DNA from: Bacteroidota bacterium
GTDB taxonomy: Bacteria > Bacteroidota > Bacteroidia > Cytophagales > Cytophagaceae
Length of the DNA: 64,000 nt
NCBI GenBank assembly: GCA_023428135.1
Contig: JAEYZG010000005.1
Span: 1-64,000 of the forward strand
Reading direction: 5' to 3'
This document shows, one piece after another, positions 35,846-44,726 of the stretch. The notes below the pieces were generated by a model that searched no databases, was not told the DNA's origin, and saw nothing but the letters and a program-made list of their open reading frames with translations. Both the position numbers and the translations under genes were made by a program. Within the stretch, counting starts at the first letter, position 1. Every line of letters begins with the position of its first letter.

Positions 35846-36474
35846 TGATCCTTTAATTGCCTGATAATTTTAGCTGGATTTCCTCCAACAACGGTATACG
35901 CTGGCACATCCTTTGTAACAACACTGCCAGCACCAACAACCGCACCTTCTCCAATAGTTACACCTTTTAAAATTATCACATTGAACCCAATCCAAGCCTT
36001 ATCATTTATAATTACCGGAGAAGACTTTACATTTTTCCAGTTTTTATAAACACCTATGTTTCCTTCCTCCAATCCTTTTTTCCATTCCAAAACGTCCATT
36101 TTTCTCTCTTCCCAGATTAAAGAATGTGCATCGTTATCAATGATTGTACATCCCCAGGAAAACATTACGTCGTTTCCAATATCTATTTCATTAATGCAAA
36201 TAAACTTTGTGCCTCCACCTATAAATGTTCTATCTCCAACTTTTATTACCCCAGATTCCTTTTCAAAAATAAAAAGTCCCTCAACAACACTATCGTTTCC
36301 TATAGTTAAGTATACTTTATCTGTCAAAGGTTTTCTAAGAATTATATTATTACGAACATTGAAGATTGTATTCTGACCACAGACCAAAGCTTTGCCCATT
36401 TCCTTCTTTTCAGATATTAATGACTTAAACTTTACTAGTGTCCTTTTCAAAAGTGTAATTAAACCCGATTGCAT
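35842..36474 (-). CDS. Left-handed beta-helix O-acyltransferase
   Basis: The 210-residue protein contains hexapeptide repeats (NNIILRKPLTDKVYL, IDIGNDVMFSWGCTIIDNDAHS, NDKAWIGFNVIILKGVTIGEGAVVGAGSVVTKDVPAYTVVGGNPAKII). The final segment is the conserved end of the CatB/LacA/WbbJ group, which transfers acetyl from acetyl-CoA to sugars. The His in the NDAHS loop is the likely catalytic base. It lies 3 bases behind the ABC ATPase gene and overlaps the methyltransferase gene by four bases. Confidence 0.93.
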   Translation of the reverse strand: MQSGLITLLKRTLVKFKSLISEKKEMGKALVCGQNTIFNVRNNIILRKPLTDKVYLTIGNDSVVEGLFIFEKESGVIKVGDRTFIGGGTKFICINEIDIGNDVMFSWGCTIIDNDAHSLIWEERKMDVLEWKKGLEEGNIGVYKNWKNVKSSPVIINDKAWIGFNVIILKGVTIGEGAVVGAGSVVTKDVPAYTVVGGNPAKIIRQLKDQ

Positions 36475-36477
36475 TTA

Positions 36478-37677
36478 TTAAATAATCTCATAGTTTAAAA
36501 TTACATTACCATAATCAACTCCTTCAAACAAGGCCATTGGTGTACCATTGTCAATAATCTCAAAGTTGCAAATGGACTCTTGTAAATCAAATACATCTCT
36601 ATTAGGAATAAATATCGCCAGTCTAAACATATAGCGATTAGGTGCTATAAGTCGCTCAGGGAATTTTACAATAAACTCAAAATTATTTTTCCCTTTAGAC
36701 AATTTTTCAATATCCTCAACAAGAGTAGAAAGGTAGTAACCATTTTTACTTTGGAGAGTACAGGAAAATTTTGAAAGTGGATTGGGGTTATTTATGACTA
36801 TGGATATCTTTAAGAAAACACTTTTATCAAATTCAAAAGAATCTGTCTCTTTTCCTTCTTTATTGATAGTTACTGCCTCTGAGATAAAAATTTCTTTTGC
36901 AGTATCCTCTGCAATGTATTTTGAGATTTTATTTCCATTTAACAGAAAATACTGATCAATGATGTCTCTTGTATTACCAGAGTTTTCAATATGTCCACCA
37001 TTTAGTAATACGCTTTTTGAACAAAGAGTTGAGATTAATCCCATTTGATGACTCACAAAAATGATTGTTCTACCACTTTTACTAACCTCGCTCATTTTCC
37101 CAATACACCTTTTCTGAAACTCCGCATCTCCAACAGCCAACACTTCGTCTATTATAAGTATTTCAGGTTCAAGATGTGCAGCTACCGCAAACGCAAGCCT
37201 TAATTGCATTCCACTGCTATAAAATTTCAATTGTGTATCTAAGAATTTTTCAACGCCACTAAAATCAATTATAGAATCGAGGTGTTTTAAAATCTCAACC
37301 TTTTGCAATCCAAGAATAGAGCCATTAAGGAAAATATTCTCGCGTCCTGTTAATTCGGGATGAAAGCCTGTCCCTACCTCAAGAAGACTTGCAATCCGTC
37401 CTCTCGAAATTATTTTTCCCTCGGTTGGTGGTGTAATCCTTGACAGAATTTTAAGCAAAGTTGATTTCCCAGCCCCGTTTTTTCCAATAATTCCAATACT
37501 ATCTCCAGGATTAATATCAAAAGAAACATTCTTTAGGGCCCAAAAATCTTCTTTTGATGAATTTGAACGATTAAAAAAACTCATAACGGAATCCCTCATC
37601 GACAAATAACCTGGTCCTCCCTTTCTGTTAATTTTATACCGTTTTGAGATATTTTTAATTTCAAGTATTGGTTTCAT
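36478..37677 (-). CDS. wzt: ABC polysaccharide exporter ATPase with Wzt-type C-terminal domain
   Basis: The 399-residue protein is the ATP-binding half of an O-antigen/teichoic-type exporter. It has Walker A GKNGAGKST (about residues 64-72), the signature YSSGMQLRLAFAV, Walker B ILIIDEVLAVGD and the H-loop FVSHQ. Residues of about 255-399 form an extra beta-rich domain (LKISIVINNPNPLSKFSC ... NFEFIVKFPERLIAPNRYMFRLAIF), as in Wzt proteins that recognise a modified chain end before export. Thus the glycan is probably finished in the cytoplasm with a cap. It lies 4 bases behind the permease gene. Confidence 0.95.
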   Translation of the reverse strand: MKPILEIKNISKRYKINRKGGPGYLSMRDSVMSFFNRSNSSKEDFWALKNVSFDINPGDSIGIIGKNGAGKSTLLKILSRITPPTEGKIISRGRIASLLEVGTGFHPELTGRENIFLNGSILGLQKVEILKHLDSIIDFSGVEKFLDTQLKFYSSGMQLRLAFAVAAHLEPEILIIDEVLAVGDAEFQKRCIGKMSEVSKSGRTIIFVSHQMGLISTLCSKSVLLNGGHIENSGNTRDIIDQYFLLNGNKISKYIAEDTAKEIFISEAVTINKEGKETDSFEFDKSVFLKISIVINNPNPLSKFSCTLQSKNGYYLSTLVEDIEKLSKGKNNFEFIVKFPERLIAPNRYMFRLAIFIPNRDVFDLQESICNFEIIDNGTPMALFEGVDYGNVILNYEII

Positions 37678-37681
37678 AATA

Positions 37682-38545
37682 TTATGCTAGATCTGCGAAA
37701 TAAGCTTCATTTTTTTTAAAAACTAAAACACCATTTAGCAGAAGAAATAGCGAACAAAGCAAACTGATTACAACTAAATTCCAATCGACAGCACTTCCAA
37801 TAATTGCAGCCCTACTCAAACTTATTGCCCCTGTTAGCGGATTGATCGCAAGTATGTATTTAGCCCAGGGATATGCTAAAACAGAAACAGGATATATCAC
37901 AGGAGTAACAAAAAGTGTTGACTGAATTAAAAAAGGTATAACATATCTAAAATCCCGGTACTTAATATTCAGAGAAGAAAGCAGTGTCCCCAAGCCCAGT
38001 GTTGTCATTAACACTATAATTAATGCTAATGGAAATAGATAGGTAAACCTTATTACATCAACCTTAAACTGAAAAACAAACAAAAGAACAATGAACAAAA
38101 GAAATGTAATCAGAAAATCAAAAACCGATACTATGATTGCTGAAACCGGAATAATAAGTCTTGGAAAATAAATCTTCTTAAGAATATTAGCATTGCTTAC
38201 CATACTATCTCCTGAAGAGGATAAGCCTGAGGAAAATATATTCCAGAGCATCATTCCTGAATAAACAAATATTGGATAAGGAATTCCATCAGAAGGTACT
38301 TTAAGCAACCGACCAAAGAACACGGAAAAAACAACCATCATAAATAACGGTTGAATAATTACCCAGGCAATTCCTAAATAGGCCTGCTTGTATTTGACTT
38401 TAATATCTCTCCATGTGAAAAAATAAAATAACTCCCGATACTGCCAAATTTCTTTCAGGTTTAGCGAAAGCTTTCCTGCAGGCTTAATTTCATATTCAAC
38501 TTCTTTTAAATTTAAATCGGAGGATGTCATTTTTTCTAAATTCAA
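37682..38545 (-). CDS. wzm: ABC polysaccharide exporter permease
   Basis: The 287-residue inner-membrane protein has six predicted membrane segments and the ABC-2 pattern: YFFTWRDIKVKYKQAYLGIAWVIIQPLFMMVVFSVFFGRLL, YPIFVYSGMMLWNIFSSGL, and SLNIKYRDFRYVIPFLIQSTLFVTPVIYP. This is the TagG/RfbA/Wzm family that partners a Wzt-like ATPase. It is the first gene of the main minus-strand block. The 139 bases upstream hold a possible 32-codon frame and a short repeat shared with 40.7 kb. Confidence 0.96.
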   Translation of the reverse strand: MNLEKMTSSDLNLKEVEYEIKPAGKLSLNLKEIWQYRELFYFFTWRDIKVKYKQAYLGIAWVIIQPLFMMVVFSVFFGRLLKVPSDGIPYPIFVYSGMMLWNIFSSGLSSSGDSMVSNANILKKIYFPRLIIPVSAIIVSVFDFLITFLLFIVLLFVFQFKVDVIRFTYLFPLALIIVLMTTLGLGTLLSSLNIKYRDFRYVIPFLIQSTLFVTPVIYPVSVLAYPWAKYILAINPLTGAISLSRAAIIGSAVDWNLVVISLLCSLFLLLNGVLVFKKNEAYFADLA

Positions 38546-38584
38546 TTTTTTTCGAGTTCAAGGCAGTTTTACAAATCAGCTTAT

Positions 38585-38683
38585 TCATTTACGAATTAAT
38601 CTTTCTTTCATTAAAAAGAATAAAACTAACCCGGCTCTAGTAACTACGGAATAGGCTACAAAAGGAAAACTAATCCATATCAT
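38585..38683 (-). CDS. Possible 32-residue membrane microprotein
   Basis: An ATG one base after the stop of the acyltransferase gene opens a 32-codon frame ending in TGA. The product would have one hydrophobic segment and a basic tail (MKERLIRK). Tight spacing suggests translational coupling, and it sits directly before the exporter permease. Part of its DNA (about 38590-38632) resembles 40710-40752 with a few mismatches and one indel, where no start codon exists. It may instead be a chance frame in a leader element. Confidence 0.3.
   Translation of the reverse strand: MIWISFPFVAYSVVTRAGLVLFFLMKERLIRK
38590..38632. repeat. Short intergenic repeat, copy 1
   Basis: The segment around AATCTTTCTTTCATTAAAAA and GAATAAAA is similar to 40710-40752 (ACTCTTTCTTTCTTAAAAAA, then AGAATAAAA) with a few mismatches and one indel. 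Copy 1 lies upstream of the exporter permease, copy 2 upstream of the 2-oxoglutarate oxygenase-like gene, both in the same orientation. It could be a common leader element. Confidence 0.5.
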
Positions 38684-38684
38684 T

Positions 38685-39833
38685 TTATTTCGCCTCCTCA
38701 AATGGCGTTAACGACTTCTTGCCCTTAAGTATATCGGTCAACTGCAAAGACATTTTTTCTACTATCAGATAAAATATATAACTAATGACTAATATAAACG
38801 GAACTGCTATCCAATATACTCTGGAATAGAAATTATAAATATTGGTAAATCTTGTAAATAAAGCATAGATGATCAGTAACACAGGTACATGAAACAGATA
38901 TAGACTGTAACTGAACTTTCCCAAAGTCATCAACCATCTAGATATTCGATTTACAGGAACGGAAATTTTTATAAATAAAATTATTGAAATTACACTGAAG
39001 CCACTGGCGGTAAAAGCGCTTAGCGATTTGTACTTTGCCACACTCAGCACTATAGTTGCCAAAAGCAGAATAAGTGACAAAGCCATAAAGCTCCATTTAA
39101 ACTCTGAAACTTTCTCAGCTAGCTGATGATTTCTGAAGTGAAACAATACTATTCCGACAGCAAAATATATGCTGTATGTTGAGAGAGAATTTAAGAAACC
39201 TATGCTGGTATTGTGAACAAATAAAACTCCTATTACTGCCATCAGGAAGTAAACAAACCAATTTCTCATAACAATTGGTGCTATGATATAAAAAAGAACT
39301 TCTACAACCAACGACCAGTATACCAAGTTCATCCCAATAAATCCTTTGTCAAAATTAAATAGTAATGAAAATCCTAATGCTTCACCATTGAATGCTTTAT
39401 AAGTATTCTGAAGCAACTGATTTCTTTCATATGGCAAATCTAATGTGAACAAGTCTGGATTTATTTTATTGACGAGAACCAGAGCAAATGCAGAAAATAT
39501 AAGTGAGGCCAGATAAGGCGGATAGATTCGCAATGTTCTGTTTAGGTAAAATTCAGCAAACCTCCATTTACGTTTTTCAAAACTATGGGCAATAAAAAAT
39601 CCTGATAAAATAAAAAAGACCAAAACCATCTCAAATCCCGCACTACTGAATATATCAGATACAAATACCAGATAATCCAAAACACTCCAATTATGCATAG
39701 GGTATTCCTTTATATATTCATTTCCACCGCACCAAAGGATAAACTTTGCATGATAGATTGCTACATACAAAGCTGTAAGTCCTCTCAGAATATGGAGATT
39801 ACTTAAGTTTTCGGAAGATTTTAAATTTGTCAA
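38685..39833 (-). CDS. Acyltransferase-3 family membrane protein
   Basis: The 382-residue protein has about ten membrane segments and the AT-3 pattern: NLHILRGLTALYVAIYHAKFIL with the conserved His, FFILSGFFIAHSFEKRKW, FYLNRTLRIYPPYLASLI, and SYSLYLFHVPVLLIIY near the end. AT-3 proteins move acetyl or other acyl groups across the membrane to glycans. It has no SGNH domain, so it must pass the acyl group directly or to a partner. It lies 2 bases behind the oxygenase-like gene and 139 bases before the exporter genes. Confidence 0.93.
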   Translation of the reverse strand: MTNLKSSENLSNLHILRGLTALYVAIYHAKFILWCGGNEYIKEYPMHNWSVLDYLVFVSDIFSSAGFEMVLVFFILSGFFIAHSFEKRKWRFAEFYLNRTLRIYPPYLASLIFSAFALVLVNKINPDLFTLDLPYERNQLLQNTYKAFNGEALGFSLLFNFDKGFIGMNLVYWSLVVEVLFYIIAPIVMRNWFVYFLMAVIGVLFVHNTSIGFLNSLSTYSIYFAVGIVLFHFRNHQLAEKVSEFKWSFMALSLILLLATIVLSVAKYKSLSAFTASGFSVISIILFIKISVPVNRISRWLMTLGKFSYSLYLFHVPVLLIIYALFTRFTNIYNFYSRVYWIAVPFILVISYIFYLIVEKMSLQLTDILKGKKSLTPFEEAK

Positions 39834-39835
39834 AA

Positions 39836-40615
39836 CTATTTACTTCTTATCCTTTCAAACAGGGCTTTAATACCGGATCTAAATCTTTTTAAATAGCCAT
39901 CAACCCCTTCTGTATTTACATACACTGTATTATGCTCATCTGCTATTTCCGCTTCAGGCCTTGTCTCAGTGTAGTAGTATGCAGCGAGCGACTTCCGGTT
40001 AACACCTTCTGGGGTATTTAATTTTTTGGGATGACCATGATAAGATATTTCATTGGTTTCAAATATCACACATCTGTTGAATGTGGGGGCAATCCTACCC
40101 AGCAGATTCTTGTTGCCATCAGTGAAATCCCATAATTCCAGGTGCCCCTCATATTCATCCTTCCAGTCTTTATTTAGGTAAATAATTATATTCAGCCTGC
40201 GGTGAAATTTTGTTTTCGGATGAATATTATAATCAACATGGACATTCAAAAATGCCCCCTTAACTGACTGATGCAGTCCGCCGCCAAATAATTCTTCATC
40301 ACCTTTTAACCCCACTAATCCGGTGATATATTCTATCGTTTTAAGAAACTCAGCTGAATTGAGCTCTCCGAAGACTTTATCGAAAGTACTATCTTTTTCA
40401 AAATCAGTTTTTTGAAACTTATTTTTCTGATCAATGTAAGTAGTGCCATCCCACTTCCCTTCTTTTATAGTTGGATAACTCTGATAAATTTCCTCAGCTT
40501 TTTCCGCAAGAAAAAAATTTTCAAAAACAACGTATTTAAAAGGCTTTTGTGATTCGAATTTTTCTTTCAGCTCATTATTTATACCTTTAATGCTTTCTAT
40601 ATCAATGTATTCCAT
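39836..40615 (-). CDS. 2-oxoglutarate/Fe(II) oxygenase-like protein
   Basis: The 259-residue protein resembles the prolyl-4-hydroxylase-like 2OG-Fe(II) group. The putative iron ligands are the His and Asp of NVHVDYN and the His of SYHGHPKKLN, with an Arg in NRKSLAAYYYT as the 2-oxoglutarate clamp. RRLNIIIYLNKDWKDEYEGHLELWD is the usual core strand. In this locus it may hydroxylate a sugar, an amino acid or a lipid; the substrate is unknown. The neighbours are an acyltransferase-3 gene 2 bases downstream and, divergently, the WbpE-like gene. Confidence 0.8.
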   Translation of the reverse strand: MEYIDIESIKGINNELKEKFESQKPFKYVVFENFFLAEKAEEIYQSYPTIKEGKWDGTTYIDQKNKFQKTDFEKDSTFDKVFGELNSAEFLKTIEYITGLVGLKGDEELFGGGLHQSVKGAFLNVHVDYNIHPKTKFHRRLNIIIYLNKDWKDEYEGHLELWDFTDGNKNLLGRIAPTFNRCVIFETNEISYHGHPKKLNTPEGVNRKSLAAYYYTETRPEAEIADEHNTVYVNTEGVDGYLKRFRSGIKALFERIRSK

Positions 40616-40709
40616 TTAATAGATTTATTAACTTTAAACTCTGGTCAATTTTCAGATTATAAACGGAGTTCAAATATTTAGGATCGTATTATCATTCTTT
40701 TCGATAACT

Positions 40710-40752
40710 TTACAAATTACTCTTTCTTTCTTAAAAAAAGAATAAAATCCGA
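40710..40752. repeat. Short intergenic repeat, copy 2
   Basis: This is the partner of 38590-38632. On the minus strand it reads through TTCTTTTTTTAAGAAAGAA, which can fold as a small hairpin. It lies between the oxygenase-like gene (start 40615) and the divergent aminotransferase (start 40819), where promoters for both are expected. Confidence 0.5.
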
Positions 40753-40818
40753 CGCGATTAATAGGATTGTGAGAGGAATTCAATTAGGGGAATAACAGAA
40801 AAACCGGAGCATTATTTT

Positions 40819-41940
40819 ATGCAAATTAAACTTGTCGACCTGGAACGACAGTACTTAAGGTATAAAGATGAAATTGATAGCGCCATTCAGAATACTATCT
40901 CTGCTACTAATTTCATTCAGGGACCAGAGGTAAGAGCTTTTGAATCTGAGCTTTCCAAATTTATAAATATTCCTTTCTGCATCAGTTGCGGAAATGGAAC
41001 AGATGCGCTTCAGATCGCTTTAATGGCTTGTGAACTTCAGGAAAATGCTGAAATTATTATCCCTGCCTTCAGCTATGTTGCACCTCTGGAAGCTACAGCA
41101 TTATTAAAATTAAGGCCTGTACTTATCGATTCTGATCCGACTTCCTTTAACCTAGATTCGCGGAAAATTCAATCACTGATCACTTCTAATACTCAGGCTA
41201 TTATTCCTGTCCATTTATTTGGCCGGGCCTGTAATATGGAATCTATAAAAAAACTTACTGAAAAAACAGGAATCAAAATTATAGAAGACAATGCCCAGTC
41301 CCTTGGTTCTGAACACATTTTAAATCAGAGAAAAATCAAAACCGGTTCAGCTGGAGATATCAGTACTACTTCCTTTTTTCCATCCAAAGTTTTAGGAAGC
41401 TTCGGCGATGGCGGAGCGATCTTCACTTCTGACAATAATCTGGCTCAAAAAATCAAAATGATAGCCAATCATGGTCAGGCTCAGAAATATCAACATGAGG
41501 TAATTGGGGTAAATTCAAGATTGGATACACTTCAGGCAGCAGTTTTGTCTGTAAAATTAAAATATCTTGCTGAAGACATTTCGAAAAGACAAAAAGCGGC
41601 TGAATTCTATAATGAAAAATTTGCAGGAATTGAAGAGATTGTCACCCCTCCTATTTCTTCAGGAAATACCCATGTTTTTCATCAATATACCCTAAAAGTT
41701 AAGAAAAAAAGGAACGATCTGAAGAAATTCCTTGAAGAAAATGGCATTCCGTCAATGATTTATTATCCGGTTCCCCTTCACCTTCAGAAGGCTTATTCGT
41801 ATTTAGGATATAAAAAAGGAGATTTTCCGGTAGCCGAACAGCTGACAGAAGAGGTACTTTCCCTGCCCATGCATCCGGATCTTAATCCCGAAGAATTATC
41901 TTATATTGCGAATAAATTACTGGCTTTCTTTAAAGCCTGA
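40819..41940 (+). CDS. DegT/DnrJ/EryC1 aminotransferase (WbpE-like)
   Basis: The 373-residue PLP enzyme has FIQGPEVRAFESELSKF, CGNGTDALQIALMA, IIEDNAQSLGSE, and the Schiff-base Lys in FFPSKVLGSFGDGGAIF. The family aminates keto nucleotide sugars. Directly followed by a WbpD-like acetyltransferase (5 bases) and a WbpB-like oxidoreductase (7 bases), it probably forms the 3-amino group of a UDP-2-acetamido-3-keto-glucuronate, as WbpE does in Pseudomonas aeruginosa. That substrate is inference from the neighbours. A second DegT-family gene lies at 43579-44676 on the other strand. Confidence 0.93.
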   Translation: MQIKLVDLERQYLRYKDEIDSAIQNTISATNFIQGPEVRAFESELSKFINIPFCISCGNGTDALQIALMACELQENAEIIIPAFSYVAPLEATALLKLRPVLIDSDPTSFNLDSRKIQSLITSNTQAIIPVHLFGRACNMESIKKLTEKTGIKIIEDNAQSLGSEHILNQRKIKTGSAGDISTTSFFPSKVLGSFGDGGAIFTSDNNLAQKIKMIANHGQAQKYQHEVIGVNSRLDTLQAAVLSVKLKYLAEDISKRQKAAEFYNEKFAGIEEIVTPPISSGNTHVFHQYTLKVKKKRNDLKKFLEENGIPSMIYYPVPLHLQKAYSYLGYKKGDFPVAEQLTEEVLSLPMHPDLNPEELSYIANKLLAFFKA

Positions 41941-41945
41941 TTTTT

Positions 41946-42524
41946 ATGTCTGAGAAATATTTTGTACATGAAACTGCAGTAGTAGACCCTGGTTGTATCA
42001 TTGGTGAAGGCACTAAAGTCTGGCATTTCTGTCATATTATGCCTAATTCTAAAATCGGAGACAATTGTTCGCTGGGTCAAAACGTTGTTATATCACCAGG
42101 GACAATTCTGGGCAATAATGTAAAAATTCAGAATAATGTCTCTGTGTATACAGGTGTGGAATGTGAAGACGACGTTTTTCTTGGACCTTCAATGGTTTTT
42201 ACAAACGTAATAAATCCAAGAAGTGCTATTGTCAGGAAAAGCGAATACAAAAAGACCCTTGTTAAAAGAGGCGCTACGATTGGTGCCAATGCAACTATTA
42301 TCTGCGGAATTACCATCGGAGAATTTGCCTTTATCGGAGCAGGTGCAGTTGTGACAAAATCAGTTCAGCCATTTGCCCTGATTACAGGAAACCCTGGCAG
42401 ACATAAGGGCTGGATGAGCGAATACGGTCATAAACTACAGTTTAATGAAGACGGAATTGCTGTTTGCAAAGAAAGCGGACAACAATACGAGTTAAAAAAC
42501 AGTACAGTTAAGAGAATTAGTTAA
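41946..42524 (+). CDS. WbpD-like UDP-sugar N-acetyltransferase
   Basis: The 192-residue protein is a left-handed beta-helix acyltransferase with hexapeptide repeats (GCIIGEGTKVWHFCHIMPNSKIGDNCSLGQNVVISPG ... IGANATIICGITIGEFAFIGAGAVVTKSVQPFALITGNPGRHKGWM). The end KGWMSEYGHKL is a hallmark of WbpD/WlbB, which acetylates the 3-amino group of UDP-2-acetamido-3-amino-glucuronate. It uses acetyl-CoA and works as a trimer. It sits between the aminotransferase and the oxidoreductase, so the three steps are encoded together. Confidence 0.93.
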   Translation: MSEKYFVHETAVVDPGCIIGEGTKVWHFCHIMPNSKIGDNCSLGQNVVISPGTILGNNVKIQNNVSVYTGVECEDDVFLGPSMVFTNVINPRSAIVRKSEYKKTLVKRGATIGANATIICGITIGEFAFIGAGAVVTKSVQPFALITGNPGRHKGWMSEYGHKLQFNEDGIAVCKESGQQYELKNSTVKRIS

Positions 42525-42531
42525 TATTATA

Positions 42532-43569
42532 GTGAAGGAAGAAACGATAAAATTTGCAATCATAGGTTGCGGGCATATTGGTAAAAGACATGCTGCAATG
42601 ATTGAGCAACATCCTGAGGCTGAAGTTGTCGCACTTTGCGATATAAAACCTAAAGAAAAACTAGATCTGGCCGGCTTTAGTCATCTTCCTTTTTATAACT
42701 CTATAAATGCTCTCTTAAAAAATCATCCGGAATCCCGTGTCATTAATATCTGCACTCCTAATGCACTTCATGCAGATCAGGCATTAATTGCTCTTCAGGC
42801 AAATAAATCTGTAGTAATAGAAAAGCCTATGGACATTTCTTCAGAAAAATGCCGCGAGGTGATTGAAGAAAGCAGGAGGATGAACAAGCAGGTATTCTGT
42901 GTCATGCAGAACAGATATAGTCCGCCCTCTGTATGGTTGAAAAATATAATGGAAGAAAAGCGCCTCGGCAAAATATACATGGTGCAGATCAACTGCTTCT
43001 GGAACAGGGATGAGCGATATTACCATAAACATACCTGGAAAGGGACCAAAAAACTTGATGGAGGAACATTATTTACTCAGTTTTCCCACTTTATAGATAT
43101 GATGTTCTGGCTTTTCGGCGACATCAAAAATATTCGTTCTACTTTTCATAATTTTTCACATAACGGTCTTACAGAATTCGAAGACTCCGGATATATCAAC
43201 TTTGACTTTGTAAAGGAAGGAACAGGTTCTTTTAATTTTACCACCTCAGTTTATGAAAAAAACCTTGAAAGCAGTATTACTATAATCGGCGAAAAAGGTA
43301 CAGTAAAAGTAGGCGGACAATATATGAATGAAGTGGTTTACTGCAATATCAAAGGCTATACAATGCCCGAGCTTGCACCATCTAACCCTCCGAACGATTA
43401 TGGATGCTACAAGGGATCTGCTGCGAATCACCATTTCATTATAGAAAATGTAGTTGATACTCTTAAAGGCAGGAGTCGTGCTACCACCACTGCTGAAGAA
43501 GGAATGCAGGTTGTTGATATGATCGAGAGAATGGTTAAGGCTGGCAAGAAACACTTACTGCCTTTCTAA
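42532..43569 (+). CDS. Gfo/Idh/MocA oxidoreductase (WbpB/WlbA-like)
   Basis: The 345-residue protein starts at GTG, 7 bases behind the acetyltransferase gene. KFAIIGCGHIGKRHAAMI binds NAD near the N-terminus, VVIEKPMD has the conserved EKP, and DGGTLFTQFSHFIDMMFW contains the catalytic His region. WbpB/WlbA enzymes oxidise UDP-N-acetylglucosaminuronate at C3, often with recycling of NADH by 2-oxoglutarate. With the two genes before it this makes UDP-2,3-diacetamido-glucuronate. The UDP-GlcNAc 6-dehydrogenase that would supply the substrate is not in the window. Confidence 0.92.
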   Translation: MKEETIKFAIIGCGHIGKRHAAMIEQHPEAEVVALCDIKPKEKLDLAGFSHLPFYNSINALLKNHPESRVINICTPNALHADQALIALQANKSVVIEKPMDISSEKCREVIEESRRMNKQVFCVMQNRYSPPSVWLKNIMEEKRLGKIYMVQINCFWNRDERYYHKHTWKGTKKLDGGTLFTQFSHFIDMMFWLFGDIKNIRSTFHNFSHNGLTEFEDSGYINFDFVKEGTGSFNFTTSVYEKNLESSITIIGEKGTVKVGGQYMNEVVYCNIKGYTMPELAPSNPPNDYGCYKGSAANHHFIIENVVDTLKGRSRATTTAEEGMQVVDMIERMVKAGKKHLLPF

Positions 43570-43578
43570 ATTAAGAAT

Positions 43579-44676
43579 CTAATATTTATTGATAACCTCC
43601 GCAATATACTCCACCTCTGATTGCCTTAACTCAGGGAAGATTGGGAGAGAAAGACAATGCTCCGCTAGATATTCGGAATTTGGAAGATCTCCTTTAAAAT
43701 AGCCCAATGAAGAGTATGCTTTCTGTAGATGACAAGGTATTGGATAATGAAGGCCACTTCCTATCTTATGTTGATTCAGATACTCCCGGAAGTCATCTCT
43801 ATCTTTAGTAGTCGCTACAAAAAGATGATATACTGAATAGCAATTCTCAGGAACATGCTGAAAAGTGAGCTTAGGATTTTTGATTACACTTTTATAAAAT
43901 GCCGCAATCTCCCTTCTTCTTAGATTCCATTCATGCAGGTAATTTAATTTTACTGATAAAAATGCAGCCTGAAGCGCATCTATCCTCATGTTAAAGCCAA
44001 TCTCTTCATGGATATATTTTTCTATACTGCCATGATTTCTTAGCCTTTTTACTCTTTCACAAACCTGATCATCGTTCGTCACCACAGCTCCTGCTTCACC
44101 ATATGCTCCAAGATTTTTTACCGGATAAAAACTAAAGGTTCCTGCTTTACCAAAGTTTCCTACTGGTACTCCGTTATATGTTGCACCTTGCGCCTGAGCA
44201 CAATCCTCAATAAGGATTAAATTGTTTTCTTCTGCAATTTTCCGAATGCTTTCAATATCAAATGGCATCCCATAAAGATGCACCCCTATAATGGCTTTTG
44301 TCTTTGAAGTAATTTTACTCATTGCATCATCTGCGCTTATCTGCCATGTATCAGGAGTACAATCTACAAATACAGGAACTCCTCCAATGTGTGAGACGGC
44401 AGCGGCAGTTGCAATAAATGAATTAGCAGGAACCAGGACTTCATCCTTCTCTTTAATTCCTGAAGCTTTCAGCGCGAGAACGATTGCTGAAGTTCCATTA
44501 TCAACACCTATAGCATGTTTAACCTGACAAAAAGAAGCAAATTGCTCTTCAAATTTTTCAACTGTGGAACCGAGTGAAAATGCTGAAGCTTCAAAAACCT
44601 CTTCACTTGCCTTAAGCAGCTCTTGTTTTATTTTTTGGTACTGTCTGCTTAAATCAAGAAAAGGAATGAAGTCCAT
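43579..44676 (-). CDS. DegT/DnrJ/EryC1 aminotransferase, second copy
   Basis: The 365-residue PLP enzyme opens IPFLDLSRQYQKIKQEL, with AFSLGSTVEKFEEQFASF, GVDNGTSAIVLALKASG, LIEDCAQAQGATYNG, and the Schiff-base Lys in SFYPVKNLGAYGEAGAV. It shares the fold with the aminotransferase at 40819 but differs throughout, so it probably has another keto-sugar substrate (a 3-keto or 4-keto dTDP- or GDP-sugar, such as the GDP-4-keto-6-deoxymannose made by the neighbouring gmd). It stands alone, converging with the plus-strand set. Confidence 0.92.
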   Translation of the reverse strand: MDFIPFLDLSRQYQKIKQELLKASEEVFEASAFSLGSTVEKFEEQFASFCQVKHAIGVDNGTSAIVLALKASGIKEKDEVLVPANSFIATAAAVSHIGGVPVFVDCTPDTWQISADDAMSKITSKTKAIIGVHLYGMPFDIESIRKIAEENNLILIEDCAQAQGATYNGVPVGNFGKAGTFSFYPVKNLGAYGEAGAVVTNDDQVCERVKRLRNHGSIEKYIHEEIGFNMRIDALQAAFLSVKLNYLHEWNLRRREIAAFYKSVIKNPKLTFQHVPENCYSVYHLFVATTKDRDDFREYLNQHKIGSGLHYPIPCHLQKAYSSLGYFKGDLPNSEYLAEHCLSLPIFPELRQSEVEYIAEVINKY

Positions 44677-44726
44677 TTTTATAATACGGAGAAGGATTTA
44701 TAATTATAAAAAATATCAGAGGAATA

